Of a stretch of 64,000 nucleotides of DNA, positions 1 through 11,922 are shown in pieces. How positions within the stretch are numbered: the first letter of the stretch is position 1; each line of letters starts with the position of its first letter. Below the pieces are notes generated by a model. The model saw only the letters and a list, made by a program, of their open reading frames with translations, was not told the origin of the DNA and searched no databases. The DNA lies in contig CAJJDP010000040.1 of assembly GCA_905182995.1 (NCBI GenBank), forward strand, positions 523,731 through 587,730. Direction: 5' to 3'. Origin of the DNA: Paramecium octaurelia (Eukaryota; Ciliophora; Oligohymenophorea; Peniculida; Parameciidae). A program made the position numbers and the translations under genes.

Positions 1-3000
1 TTTCTAAAATAATTAATTAAATAATTTACATTTTGTTCAAATCCTTCAAAGAGTTTGCCTACAGTGATCTAACCAAGGAGTCTGAATCTATAAAAAGTCT
101 GGAAATGTTCAATGATTTCAAATTATCCTAATTTTTATTCAATGAATTTCTTCAAAAGATCTCCCATCTACTCGACAATGACATATTCAGCTAGAGTTTC
201 AACAGCTAATCCTTTAGGTTTTCTAATGTCATTATAAATATGTGATCCTGATCCTTTCATAGTGATTTCTTATTCTAAATGAGCTTAATTGATTTTCCTT
301 AAGATATCAACAGTAGTGTTTTGATCCAATCTAGAGTTGCTTTACAATCCCATCTTTTGGATTAAATCTTGAATCTCATTTTTTTGTGGTTTTTCCAGTT
401 TAACTTCGATTTCATAACCCTTACCAAATTTATTTTTGATATGTTAAACAGATCCAAGACATCTGAGATTACCACTAACTTGGATAGCAATTTTAGTTGA
501 CAATGCTTCTGCTTCTTCCATTGAATGAGTAGTCAAGATGATGGTACTTTGTTTTCTTTGAGTTGCAATTCTTGAAATAACATTCCACATAAATCTTCTT
601 GCTTCTGGATCCATACCAGTAGAAGGCTCATCCAAAAAGACAATAGGAGGGTTGCCTATCATAGCAATGGCAACTGACAATTTTCTTTTATTTCCTCCTG
701 AAAGTTAACCTGATTGAATATTCTCAAATCTCTTTAAATCCATCTCATTTAGCTTCTTCTCAACCAATTCCTCCTTCTTATAATACGGTATTCCTTTGAT
801 ATCTGAGAATAGTTCAATATGTTCTCTGACAGTAAGATTTTCTAAAAGACCATCAAATTATGGACAATATCCAATATTCACTCTGGCTGCCTCTAATTCA
901 TTAATGACACTCTTGCCTGCAATGAATGCTTCTCCACTAGTGGGTTTCAACTCTCCTGATAATATCTTAAATGTGGTAGTTTTACCAGCTCCATTGACTC
1001 CCAATAAACCAAAGACCTCTCCTTAATCAATAGCAAAACTGACTTAATCGACTGCCACCTTATGTTTTCCTTCACCCAACATAAACACTTTTCTGAGATC
1101 CTTTACGAGAATAGCCTTTTCTGAAGGTTGGTAGGTTTCACATAATTACTTTTCTTTAGCTACATCATCATCAATAGGTTTTGGAATGTAAGGGATACTG
1201 GACTCACTTGACCCGAGTTTCTACAACTATCCATTATCTTCGAAGTATTCAACAATGAAGATACAAACCAAATAAAAAGCACCCATTATTGCAAGCATCA
1301 ATACATCTCCGCCACTCACTGCCATATCGTAAGTACTCTTCATTTCTGTCCATCCCTCCATAATCATGTATGTGTCCTTGGAGCATGCATTTAATATGCC
1401 ATATGCAAATGAAAATGATGGAATCAATCTGAAAATCCATTATAATGCAGTGGCTGCATCTCTAGTAGATGAAATCAATCTTAAGATGTAGATTATCAAA
1501 CTGATAATTGATCCAACCAATAAGTGTATGAAAAAGCTTAGTAACATGGCATTTCCTTATTGTCTAAAGGCAAAACTAAAGAAATAGCAAAATGGAATGA
1601 TTGCCCAACCATACAAAAAGAAGATCACCCATGAGAATCCATAGTTTTCTCCCTCTATCAACGCCGAGATATCAAATGCCAAAATCAATAGACAACACAC
1701 CACTGCTGGAATCACATGCTTTCCTAAATCCATCAGCCAATTACTAAACCAATAGGCTTTTACTGAAACTCCAGATACTAATTATTGATGTTTGATGTTA
1801 ATTTCTCTTTCCTTAACAATATATGATATTAAAGATGCAGGAATGAATGCCATACCCATAGAAAAGACTAGCGCTGACAAGAATCCAGCTATCGCTTTTG
1901 ATCCATTCAACTCTTCATAAGTCTTTCTGAAAGGAGAATTAGTAACTTTGATCTAGAAGTCATTGTTATTGGTAGCTTTTCTCAAGATTGCTTAATTCAT
2001 TTGGTTTTGTAAGACAAGTGGAGCTTCCCTAAAGATTGTATTCACAAACATGTAATATGCAAATTAGTCATTGGTGTTACTAGTCAAATAATACCAACCA
2101 AGGTTTTGTCTAATATCAAAAGTGTCAAAGTAACTTTGATCGATCTTTTAGAGATTACTCAAACTATCATCTCCAAACACCTGAATAGATGAATTGTACA
2201 TCTATAAATCAATCTAAGAAAACAGTGATTAATCATTTATTCCTCCCCATACGTATTGAATTCCTTGACCATAACATTCGGATGGAGGTGTTAAAATGAT
2301 TACATTTGGTTCAGTTATAAACTCTATTGTCATTAAAATCAATCCAAGAAGTACAACCAAGCAAGGCAAAAGGATTTCACAACATAGACTCTTGACATCT
2401 CTCTTGAAATATCTTGCTCTTTTCATAAGTAAAGCAAGAGTATGATTGAAAAATAATTGGGTTGAATTTGTAATTCTTATTTGATTAATATCGAAATCGT
2501 CAATTTAAACTGCTTATTTATTCTTGTCCTCCATCTCCATATAATCATTCACTTAGTGATGTCCAGCTCCAATTTAGGCAACCTTTAAAAACACTTCTTC
2601 AAGAGTTGTGATACTGATACCATAACTTTAAATATGTAGGGCTTTTGAATTATTATCTAATTCTTAAAATAATTTTGGGAATTTATCAGCTGCATTCAAA
2701 GGTAATTGCATGAGAATTTCAGCTGAAACTTTAGAAATTAAAACAGCTTCTGGACATGCCTTCATGATAACTTCAATGATTGGGTCTGACTCAGTTAAAG
2801 TACTCTCTTTTACGATAGTCAGGTTGTAACCATTACCAAATTGATTCTTCAAAAATACACTGCTTCCTGAACATTACAACTTTCCTTCTCCCATAATACC
2901 TATTCTATCTCCGAGAAAGTCTGCCTCATCCATAAAATGAGTTGTCAGTACTATGATTCTGTCTTCTTTGTAATTCTTAAGCATTTCCCAAATATATCTT

Positions 3001-6000
3001 CTAGCACTTGTATCCATTCCTGAAGTAGGTTCATCCAAATAGATTAATTTAGAATTACCAATAAATGCAATTGCTACTGATAATCTTCTCTTTTGTCCTC
3101 CTGATAGATTCTTACTTAAATAGTCAGTCTTTTCTAGTAGATCAACATCTTCAATCATTCTTCTAACAGCTGCAGGAATATCATCTGGTTTCATTCCTTT
3201 GAAAGTAGCAAACATTTCCAAATGTTCTTTGACTGTCAAATTATCAAATAAAATGTCATGTTATGGACACACTCCCATGAATTATCTAATTTCCTCAATT
3301 TGAGTTTCGACATCATATCCAAATACTGATGCTTCTCCTTGAGTGATATCTAAGAGACCTGTCAACATTGAAATTGTGGTAGTCTTTCCTGCTCCATTAT
3401 GTCCCAATAAAGCATAAATTTAGCCAATATACATAGTCAGACTCACATTACTGACAGCTTGTTTTCCACTTGGATATATTTTGGTAAGATTAGAAATCTA
3501 GAGTACTTCTTATCTGCTTTCCTAATCTTTCAAAGCCTAGTCCACCTCTTCATATCTTTCCTGATGAATCTAGGATGACTTCTTCATTAATTTTTACTAC
3601 CCACCATGATGTGATCTATTAAAGTAAGGGATGCAGAATAAAGGATGCAATTTCTTACCCCATTCATTAGGAAATACAAGATCCAAATAAATTGACATTA
3701 TTAAGTAGAAGAAGATGTTTAGGATATGCATAATCAAGGCGATGTTAACAGCATAATTTTCAACTTTTGTTGTTATTGTTGACATTGAAACACCTCCGCC
3801 TTGAGCCTCGAACAATACCATAACATCGAATGCAAAGGACATAGCAGCATGGGAAGATATTGAGGCTCCCCAATATGATGATTCAGGAACTATGTCTGAT
3901 CCACTACCAACCAAACTGATCACCATGTACATTAGCAAATACCAAACGATAGCTACAATTAATCCGAACAATGCTCTTGTAAAAAATACACTATGATTAA
4001 ATTAATTTATACCTTATNTCTAATTCTTAAAATAATTTTGGGAATTTATCAGCTGCATTCAAAGGTAATTGCATGAGAATTTCAGCTGAAACTTTAGAAA
4101 TTAAAACAGCTTCTGGACATGCCTTCATGATAACTTCAATGATTGGGTCTGACTCAGTTAAAGTACTCTCTTTTACGATAGTCAGGTTGTAACCATTACC
4201 AAATTGATTCTTCAAAAATACACTGCTTCCTGAACATTACAACTTTCCTTCTCCCATAATACCTATTCTATCTCCGAGAAAGTCTGCCTCATCCATAAAA
4301 TGAGTTGTCAGTACTATGATTCTGTCTTCTTTGTAATTCTTAAGCATTTCCCAAATATATCTTCTAGCACTTGTATCCATTCCTGAAGTAGGTTCATCCA
4401 AATAGATTAATTTAGAATTACCAATAAATGCAATTGCTACTGATAATCTTCTCTTTTGTCCTCCTGATAGATTCTTACTTAAATAGTCAGTCTTTTCTAG
4501 TAGATCAACATCTTCAATCATTCTTCTAACAGCTGCAGGAATATCATCTGGTTTCATTCCTTTGAAAGTAGCAAACATTTCCAAATGTTCTTTGACTGTC
4601 AAATTATCAAATAAAATGTCATGTTATGGACACACTCCCATGAATTATCTAATTTCCTCAATTTGAGTTTCGACATCATATCCAAATACTGATGCTTCTC
4701 CTTGAGTGATATCTAAGAGACCTGTCAACATTGAAATTGTGGTAGTCTTTCCTGCTCCATTATGTCCCAATAAAGCATAAATTTAGCCAATATACATAGT
4801 CAGACTCACATTACTGACAGCTTGTTTTCCACTTGGATATATTTTGGTAAGATTAGAAATCTAGAGTACTTCTTATCTGCTTTCCTAATCTTTCAAAGCC
4901 TAGTCCACCTCTTCATATCTTTCCTGATGAATCTAGGATGACTTCTTCATTAATTTTTACTACCCACCATGATGTGATCTATTAAAGTAAGGGATGCAGA
5001 ATAAAGGATGCAATTTCTTACCCCATTCATTAGGAAATACAAGATCCAAATAAATTGACATTATTAAGTAGAAGAAGATGTTTAGGATATGCATAATCAA
5101 GGCGATGTTAACAGCATAATTTTCAACTTTTGTTGTTATTGTTGACATTGAAACACCTCCGCCTTGAGCCTCGAACAATACCATAACATCGAATGCAAAG
5201 GACATAGCAGCATGGGAAGATATTGAGGCTCCCCAATATGATGATTCAGGAACTATGTCTGATCCACTACCAACCAAACTGATCACCATGTACATTAGCA
5301 AATACCAAACGATAGCTACAATTAATCCGAACAATGCTCTTGTAAAAAATACACTATGATTAAATTAATTTATACCTTATGAACATAGATTAGAATATCA
5401 AGACTATGCAAAATAGCCAATAATTCAAGAATAACACAAATCCATCAGTATGAGTAAATACTATAGCAGACAACAGTATTGTGGCTATTATTGAGATTAT
5501 TGTGTAGATTATTAGATATTGTATAATCCATGATAAATAAAATGAGGTGTTGTTCAATCCCATCATTTTCATACCTTCCCTCAGTTTTTTCTCCTTTTCA
5601 TAAATCATCGCATAAGTCATTCTCAAATATATGATTATTAGAGGCAATATCAAATAGACACCAAATTATCCTCTTAAAAATGTTGCAAAATCATCCTTCA
5701 CTCCATCTTATTGATGAACTAATTGAATTACATCTTAAAAATACCATATGTGAACTTCGGAGTTATTTTTGCTTAATTGTTGGTTTCAATTCTCAAAATA
5801 ATGTTGTCCACAAAGGTTTGCACTGTTAACATTCCAGATTCCCAATATGCGTTCGCTTTCTCATAATCTTAATATTTAATAGGATCCACAGCCATTAAAT
5901 TTGTGGGAGGAATTTCATAATCATTAAATCCGCTTGAATTAAATCTCAATTGATAATCGTATATATTATTTCCAGCACTTTCATTAAATATTACTCCAAA

Positions 6001-6633
6001 GCACACTCTAGGAACTCCATCTCTTCCATAATCCGAATCGGCAGTATAATCATCAAGATCTTCGCTATTCTTAAATATTTTTGTTTCATAAAAGTAGTAA
6101 GCTAAAGTAATGGAAATAATATGTACTTTCTAAAATGTACTTTAATTCCTTCACAACCTCGTGATTCTCACTTGGACCAAGAGCCACTTGGCCATTCAGC
6201 CAATCTCTCTCTTATTAATAATTGTAATTATCGATGCAATTTCTAAAATAGTCGAATTAATTACTTCATTTTCGGTAATACTTGTAATCTAGTGCTAGTA
6301 TCCAAAGCTTTTAGGTTTTCAAACAAATCCAAAGTGGCATTCCATTTTTACATTAGCTTAATTCTTGTTTCTATTTCTTATTCATTGATGAAAGGAGACA
6401 ATTCTACTGGAACATTGGGATCTTTAGATCTCCATTCAAGTTAAGGCTGCAAAAAGCCTGTTTCATCGAGATTAACCTTATCTACAACGCCTCTAAAGGA
6501 TTAAACCAACAGTTACCTTATTCCAGCCAAGGCTAATATCAATAATAATGGTAAAACGATTTCACAAGTTGAACAGAAACAGTTTCTCTTCCAAAGAATC
6601 CAATTTTTCTTAAGTAATGAGGATAGATGTCCC
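1..6633 (-). CDS. ABCA-family full ABC transporter (C-terminus beyond the window; contains an assembly duplication)
   Basis: Two-half ABC transporter of the ABCA class, expected to use ATP to move lipids or amphipaths across a membrane. The chosen ATG (6631-6633) begins [18 protein letters not shown], a typical ABCA start just before the first membrane segment. In order: TM1 and a large extracytosolic loop, a TM block (about 5650-4960), NBD1 with Walker [10 protein letters not shown], signature [10 protein letters not shown] and Walker [13 protein letters not shown], a second TM half (about 2430-1230), and NBD2 with [18 protein letters not shown] and [12 protein letters not shown]. The frame is still open at base 1, so the C-terminal tail is incomplete. 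A 22-nt intron lies at 5354-5375 and others are implied. The segment 4018-5380 repeats 2656-4017 exactly and must be dropped; about 1,750 codons then remain, normal for ABCA. Family assignment is firm; the substrate is unknown. Confidence 0.93.
2656..5380. repeat. Perfect 1,362-nt direct duplication across an N (probable unmerged contig overlap)
   Basis: Bases 2656-4017 and 4019-5380 are the same sequence, separated only by the N at 4018. The duplicated block includes NBD1 and part of a TM domain of the ABCA gene, and removing one copy restores one continuous reading frame. This fits two contigs whose ends overlap but were joined with a placeholder base. Confidence 0.9.
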
Positions 6634-7135
6634 ATATAAGTTTATTTTATTTATTGACATAAACTTTGGGTTATCTTAGTTCTTAAATTGCGTATTCTAT
6701 ATATAATTATAGAATATTTCATTCATTCAATAGAAAGAAATAACTCAGATTTTTGGAAATTCCAAAATAATTATTCTAAATTTTCTTATTAAAAAGCTTT
6801 AAAAATCATTTCAATAGGTTCAGTCTTCGATGTTTTACTTAATTATCTTGAATCAAAAAAAATCATATAGGTATAAGCAATTAAAGAAGAGTGTAAACCA
6901 AATTATCAAGAAACGCAAATATTTAAAAAAGAAAAATAATTTAATAAACTCTTAAAATTATTTTGTGTCGCTCAGTGCTTTCCTTACATCTATCATTTTA
7001 AAATTCTTCATATTCCCATTTTAATAAAGACATTAATTGAAAAACAATTTGTTAGAAAAATTAAAATGCATAATATATAAACTATATATGTTGAACAATT
7101 ATAATTTGTAGCTTTGATACATTGGTTTAATTATT
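6634..7135. other. Intergenic, AT-rich
   Basis: Lies between the ABCA start and a small plus-strand gene. TGA occurs in all frames, and I see no conserved domain or RNA gene. It probably holds the ABCA promoter and that of the next gene. Confidence 0.5.
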
Positions 7136-7434
7136 ATGTAAACAGACTGTGCTATTTCTACTACTAAATAAACTCAGATCCATAATAAGCTCTATTATTC
7201 GACCCGTATGATTGATATCGAAAATTAGTAACTGACATTCATCAACTAGCTGAATATACTAATGGAATTGAGATTTTTAAAAAGCCCGATGTCCTTACTA
7301 ATTAGAAATAGGTATGGTGACCATAGAGTTAAAATATCAATAAATGGAGCAATGATAGTTAAATCAAATCAATGTCTCAATTTTATTGCCATAATCATGA
7401 GTAGGAATTCAATATGCACACATCTCTTGAATGA
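7136..7434 (+). CDS. Small hypothetical protein (about 86 aa) with a possible 15-nt intron
   Basis: ATG at 7136 opens a short gene beginning MQTDCAISTTKQTQ. A canonical 23-nt intron (GTATGATT...AATTAG, 7214-7236) restores a coding-like frame reading TDIHQLAEYTNGIEIFKK. That frame meets TGA at 7318-7320. Either the protein ends there at about 51 residues, or GTATGGTGACCATAG (7312-7326) is a 15-nt in-frame intron; in the second case the gene ends at 7432-7434, giving 87 codons including stop. No family recognised. The 3' end stays clear of the convergent gene ending at 7569. Confidence 0.4.
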
Positions 7435-7568
7435 CCATTAAATAAACAATATGATTAACTATTTTAAATTTAATTAAATTATTTTAAAATATAATTAAAT
7501 GATTTTATAACTGTATAACATTATTATACATACATGTGTCTCAATATATTCTCAATTTAAGAAGAAAT

Positions 7569-8229
7569 TCATTTGTGAAATTTGATGTCCTATATTTTTT
7601 TGGTTGATTGAGTAATGAAGCTTTTATGATTACTTAACATACTTTTGGGTATGTTAGAGAAAATTTACTTGTTTCCTGATGTTGCAGGCAATTGCTGAGA
7701 TGTTTTCAGATAGACCCTTTGCTATTAAATTTCTTATAAAATAAGAGTATTTTCAGTGCTTATTGTTTAATCTTTTCTTGATTTAGTTTCAGTATTAATA
7801 TGGTATTTACTGACTTCTTTTACAAAATAAACATTGATTTTATCGTCGTTGATCACAACCTTAGGTGATATAGACTTGTAGGTATCACCTTCTTTGAGAT
7901 TCTATTAACCATCTATTTCTTTGGCAGATTTTCTTTGAACACTTTGTTGTGGTATTTTTAAATGTTCGTCGCCTTAATAAAGAATTGACAATACTTTTTT
8001 ATTTGATTAAAGTTTTAGAACTCTAGCAAAATGAAAGAAATCCTTTTGGGTTAGTAACTTACTTTTTTTATATCAATTTCAAATCCTTTTTTCCACTGCT
8101 CAAGTCTTTTAATGTTATTGAGGTCCTTCTATTATTTGATCCGATTCGAGCAGTGTTAGTACAGTTTTGTAAATTGTTGATTGATTTTTTGTTACAACAA
8201 ATCAAGTTTAATGCTTGTTCGCTTTTCAT
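7569..8229 (-). CDS. Hypothetical hydrophilic protein, about 200 aa
   Basis: Start at 8229 (MKSEQALNLICCNKKS) and stop TGA (7569-7571 on the plus strand, read as TCA). The main body is a clean frame rich in K, Q and S, for example KVVINDDKINVYFVKEV. An intron is needed near 8020-8065 (5' GTAAGTTACT); its 3' end is uncertain and the best in-frame choice is an unusually long 40 nt. No signal peptide, membrane segment or known domain seen. Confidence 0.55.
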
Positions 8230-8579
8230 CCGATTTAATATAACAATAATAAAACAATATTAAAAATCAAATTAAAAGTGTTGTTGTTGCTATATTAATA
8301 ATACTTATTTGATTTATATTAGAATTATAAATTAAAACTGCAAATAATATTATTGCTTTTCTTCAGAATTTATTAATATTCATATTAAAACACTTTACAA
8401 ATCTAAACAAATGGTGTATGTCTAAATATAGTAATGTAGATTTATTAGTAAAAGTAATGGCAGAGTTCTAATTTAAGATATTATGTTGATTAATAACAAA
8501 AATGCGTCTTATTCAGATTTTCTGGAGTTATAATTAAATAAAATGAATAAATTCGAAATCCAAATACGAATTTGTTTTA
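8230..8579. other. Intergenic between divergent small genes
   Basis: AT-rich spacer with no convincing frame on either strand; likely carries the promoters of the flanking divergent genes. Confidence 0.5.
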
Positions 8580-8879
8580 ATGATTTAAATAAATGAAAAC
8601 AAGCTGAAAATTAATCTCATCAAAAAGAAGCCTAACCTCTAGATTCAAACCTCTTCTTTACCTACAGTTTCTGAAACCTAAATCAAATCTAGCAAACCTT
8701 TCCTTATCGAGAGTGAAATCGATTCAGCTGAAGTTAGGAAGTTTTAAGCCCTACTACTTGACTCCTTAACTAAAAACCACAGATTATCTCAAAAATTTAA
8801 ACTATTCTAACCCATAATGATAAACGAGGAATTGGAATAGCACTCAAGAACAAAATTATCAAGACCAACAAATTATTGA
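8580..8879 (+). CDS. Small hypothetical protein, 99 aa
   Basis: Single exon, ATG 8580 to TGA 8877-8879, 100 codons including stop, with several TAA/TAG glutamines. It starts MIQINENKLKINLIKKKPNL and its middle (SAEVRKFQALLLDSLTKNHR) could form an amphipathic helix. No family recognised. Its 3' half recurs at 10109-10273 because of the assembly duplication. Confidence 0.6.
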
Positions 8880-11501
8880 ACTCTGAATAATAGTTTATGT
8901 TTATAATTAATTAAAAAACATAATAAACAATTAAAAAGTCTGATTAATTCTCCTTTTAATTAATTACAATACATTCCTAACATCAATGAAATGTAATGAA
9001 AATCAAAAGTATCAATATAGCACTTGATTGATTAATGAATCATAGAAGTCTAAAAATACTTCAAAAAGACATATTGTAATTTATTAATAAAGTAATATAA
9101 TGAATAAAAAAGAAAAATTGTTTTTATCTCATCAAGTTGATTTGGGACTCAAATCCAATGAAGATAGCTTTAGGCCAATTGCTACGGCTGCTTGCACTGG
9201 CAGCGAATTTAATTTCGACGATAAATTCTCTTAAACAGTTACTTCATCCAAATTTATGAAACCGAATTCGATGCACAGCATTCGAAATATTTTTGATGGT
9301 ATTTATTGATAATGTATGAAAAGAGGTCAATAATGAAGAAAGAAAAAAATATACTGATAGTCAAGTTGGACCCAAATTTGAGGATGAGAAAAAAGAAAAG
9401 ATTGTAAAATGGTCTATTGTTGGAAAACCCGAATAGTTTCTATCTGTGAGAAATAAAAACAGATAAAAAGTTGTTATTAAACAAAAAAAAGGGGATGGCG
9501 ACGATTCCTTTTCAGATGAAGTTCCATCATCAGTCAAACCAATTATGTTATAGTAATCTTAATCATAAATTTCGGGGATGGGATAACAAAGAAAAACACC
9601 CAAAAAACCAAGAGGAGAATTTAAAATGTTACCAAGATAAGAAGCCTTAATCAAAATGGTCGAAGCTAAAAAAAGAATAGAATCCAATCTAAAAGAAAAA
9701 CAAATGTATGAGCAAAATCTTCCTCTTCATTTACAAAATGCTGTAACAAGAGAAAAAAGAGTGTTGGATAAATTCGATTTATAACAAGAAAAGTGGGAGT
9801 TTTTTAATAATTAGATAGCATCAAATTGTGAAAGGAATCCTTATAACACAATTATGATTAGATCTGACAATTATAGAGAAAAAAACTAAAAGATTAGCAT
9901 AATTGAATCTTTAAAAAATGAAGATGAAAAATACAATAATAGACTTTGGTATATGAGACTAAGATGGTATGATAATAAAGATGATAGACCTCCTTTCACT
10001 TTAATTACTAAACCTAAATAAAAAAGTCTCCCGTTGTCTAGCAGATTAGTTAATCGATATGTGAAGGACCCTGAAGCTGAACATTTAGCTTATTAAGAGA
10101 ATTTCGTNGAAATCGATTCAGCTGAAGTTAGGAAGTTTTAAGCCCTACTACTTGACTCCTTAACTAAAAACCACAGATTATCTCAAAAATTTAAACTATT
10201 CTAACCCATAATGATAAACGAGGAATTGGAATAGCACTCAAGAACAAAATTATCAAGACCAACAAATTATTGAACTCTGAATAATAGTTTATGTTTATAA
10301 TTAATTAAAAAACATAATAAACAATTAAAAAGTCTGATTAATTCTCCTTTTAATTAATTACAATACATTCCTAACATCAATGAAATGTAATGAAAATCAA
10401 AAGTATCAATATAGCACTTGATTGATTAATGAATCATAGAAGTCTAAAAATACTTCAAAAAGACATATTGTAATTTATTAATAAAGTAATATAATGAATA
10501 AAAAAGAAAAATTGTTTTTATCTCATCAAGTTGATTTGGGACTCAAATCCAATGAAGATAGCTTTAGGCCAATTGCTACGGCTGCTTGCACTGGCAGCGA
10601 ATTTAATTTCGACGATAAATTCTCTTAAACAGTTACTTCATCCAAATTTATGAAACCGAATTCGATGCACAGCATTCGAAATATTTTTGATGGTATTTAT
10701 TGATAATGTATGAAAAGAGGTCAATAATGAAGAAAGAAAAAAATATACTGATAGTCAAGTTGGACCCAAATTTGAGGATGAGAAAAAAGAAAAGATTGTA
10801 AAATGGTCTATTGTTGGAAAACCCGAATAGTTTCTATCTGTGAGAAATAAAAACAGATAAAAAGTTGTTATTAAACAAAAAAAAGGGGATGGCGACGATT
10901 CCTTTTCAGATGAAGTTCCATCATCAGTCAAACCAATTATGTTATAGTAATCTTAATCATAAATTTCGGGGATGGGATAACAAAGAAAAACACCCAAAAA
11001 ACCAAGAGGAGAATTTAAAATGTTACCAAGATAAGAAGCCTTAATCAAAATGGTCGAAGCTAAAAAAAGAATAGAATCCAATCTAAAAGAAAAACAAATG
11101 TATGAGCAAAATCTTCCTCTTCATTTACAAAATGCTGTAACAAGAGAAAAAAGAGTGTTGGATAAATTCGATTTATAACAAGAAAAGTGGGAGTTTTTTA
11201 ATAATTAGATAGCATCAAATTGTGAAAGGAATCCTTATAACACAATTATGATTAGATCTGACAATTATAGAGAAAAAAACTAAAAGATTAGCATAATTGA
11301 ATCTTTAAAAAATGAAGATGAAAAATACAATAATAGACTTTGGTATATGAGACTAAGATGGTATGATAATAAAGATGATAGACCTCCTTTCACTTTAATT
11401 ACTAAACCTAAATAAAAAAGTCTCCCGTTGTCTAGCAGATTAGTTAATCGATATGTGAAGGACCCTGAAGCTGAACATTTAGCTTATTAAGAGAATTTCG
11501 T
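8715..11501. repeat. Perfect 1,393-nt direct duplication across an N (probable unmerged contig overlap)
   Basis: 8715-10107 equals 10109-11501, separated by the N at 10108. The first copy holds a truncated version of the next gene (from ATG 9100 to 10107); the second copy runs on into unique sequence and contains the whole gene. The plus-strand protein in the first copy should not be counted. Confidence 0.9.
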
Positions 11502-11881
11502 ATTATCAGACATCTAAAGCAACTTTAATACGAAGATTATTGAAAATCCCTATTAGTAAATTGAAAAAGTGATTACAAATAGTAAATTAAATGCCACTAT
11601 ATTTAGTTAAACACAACAAACTATATAGTAGAAAATTAGAATAGATGTTTACTGACAAAATTAAGGATAAGCCAAAAAAACGATATGTGGATACAAATGA
11701 ATATCTTGAAGTTGCGGGAATTAATGTTTATAGCAAAGAACTTGACTTTATTCGAAACAATAAATAACAAGAATACCAGTATTTCGAGGAAAAGCAGGAT
11801 GAATAAGAGGTATATATAGAAAATTGGAATGCTCAGTAATTGGCTAAAACTGGATAACCACTAAATTATGAGTTGAATTGA
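10494..11881 (+). CDS. Hypothetical charged protein, 445 aa
   Basis: ATG 10494 to TGA 11879-11881. Two 25-nt introns (10693-10717 and 11582-11606) leave 446 codons exactly. The protein is hydrophilic and charged, with a helical stretch reading MVEAKKRIESNLKEKQMYEQ and a Trp/Tyr-rich block (NNRLWYMRLRWYDNKDDRPP) near the middle, which hints at a conserved fold. No signal peptide or TM segment. I do not recognise the family; it may be a structural or ciliary protein, but that is a guess. The copy at 9100-10107 is an artefact. Confidence 0.75.
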
Positions 11882-11922
11882 AATATTTTGTATTTAATTA
11901 ATTTAAGCATAAATGTAAGTGT

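Noticed and set aside
7136..7585. Single open frame of 149 codons overlapping the convergent gene's stop.
   Set aside because: A canonical 23-nt intron inside it switches to a more coding-like frame that ends before the neighbouring gene.
9100..10107. A second copy of the 445-aa gene, truncated.
   Set aside because: It is part of the exact duplication around the N at 10108 and so most likely not a real locus.
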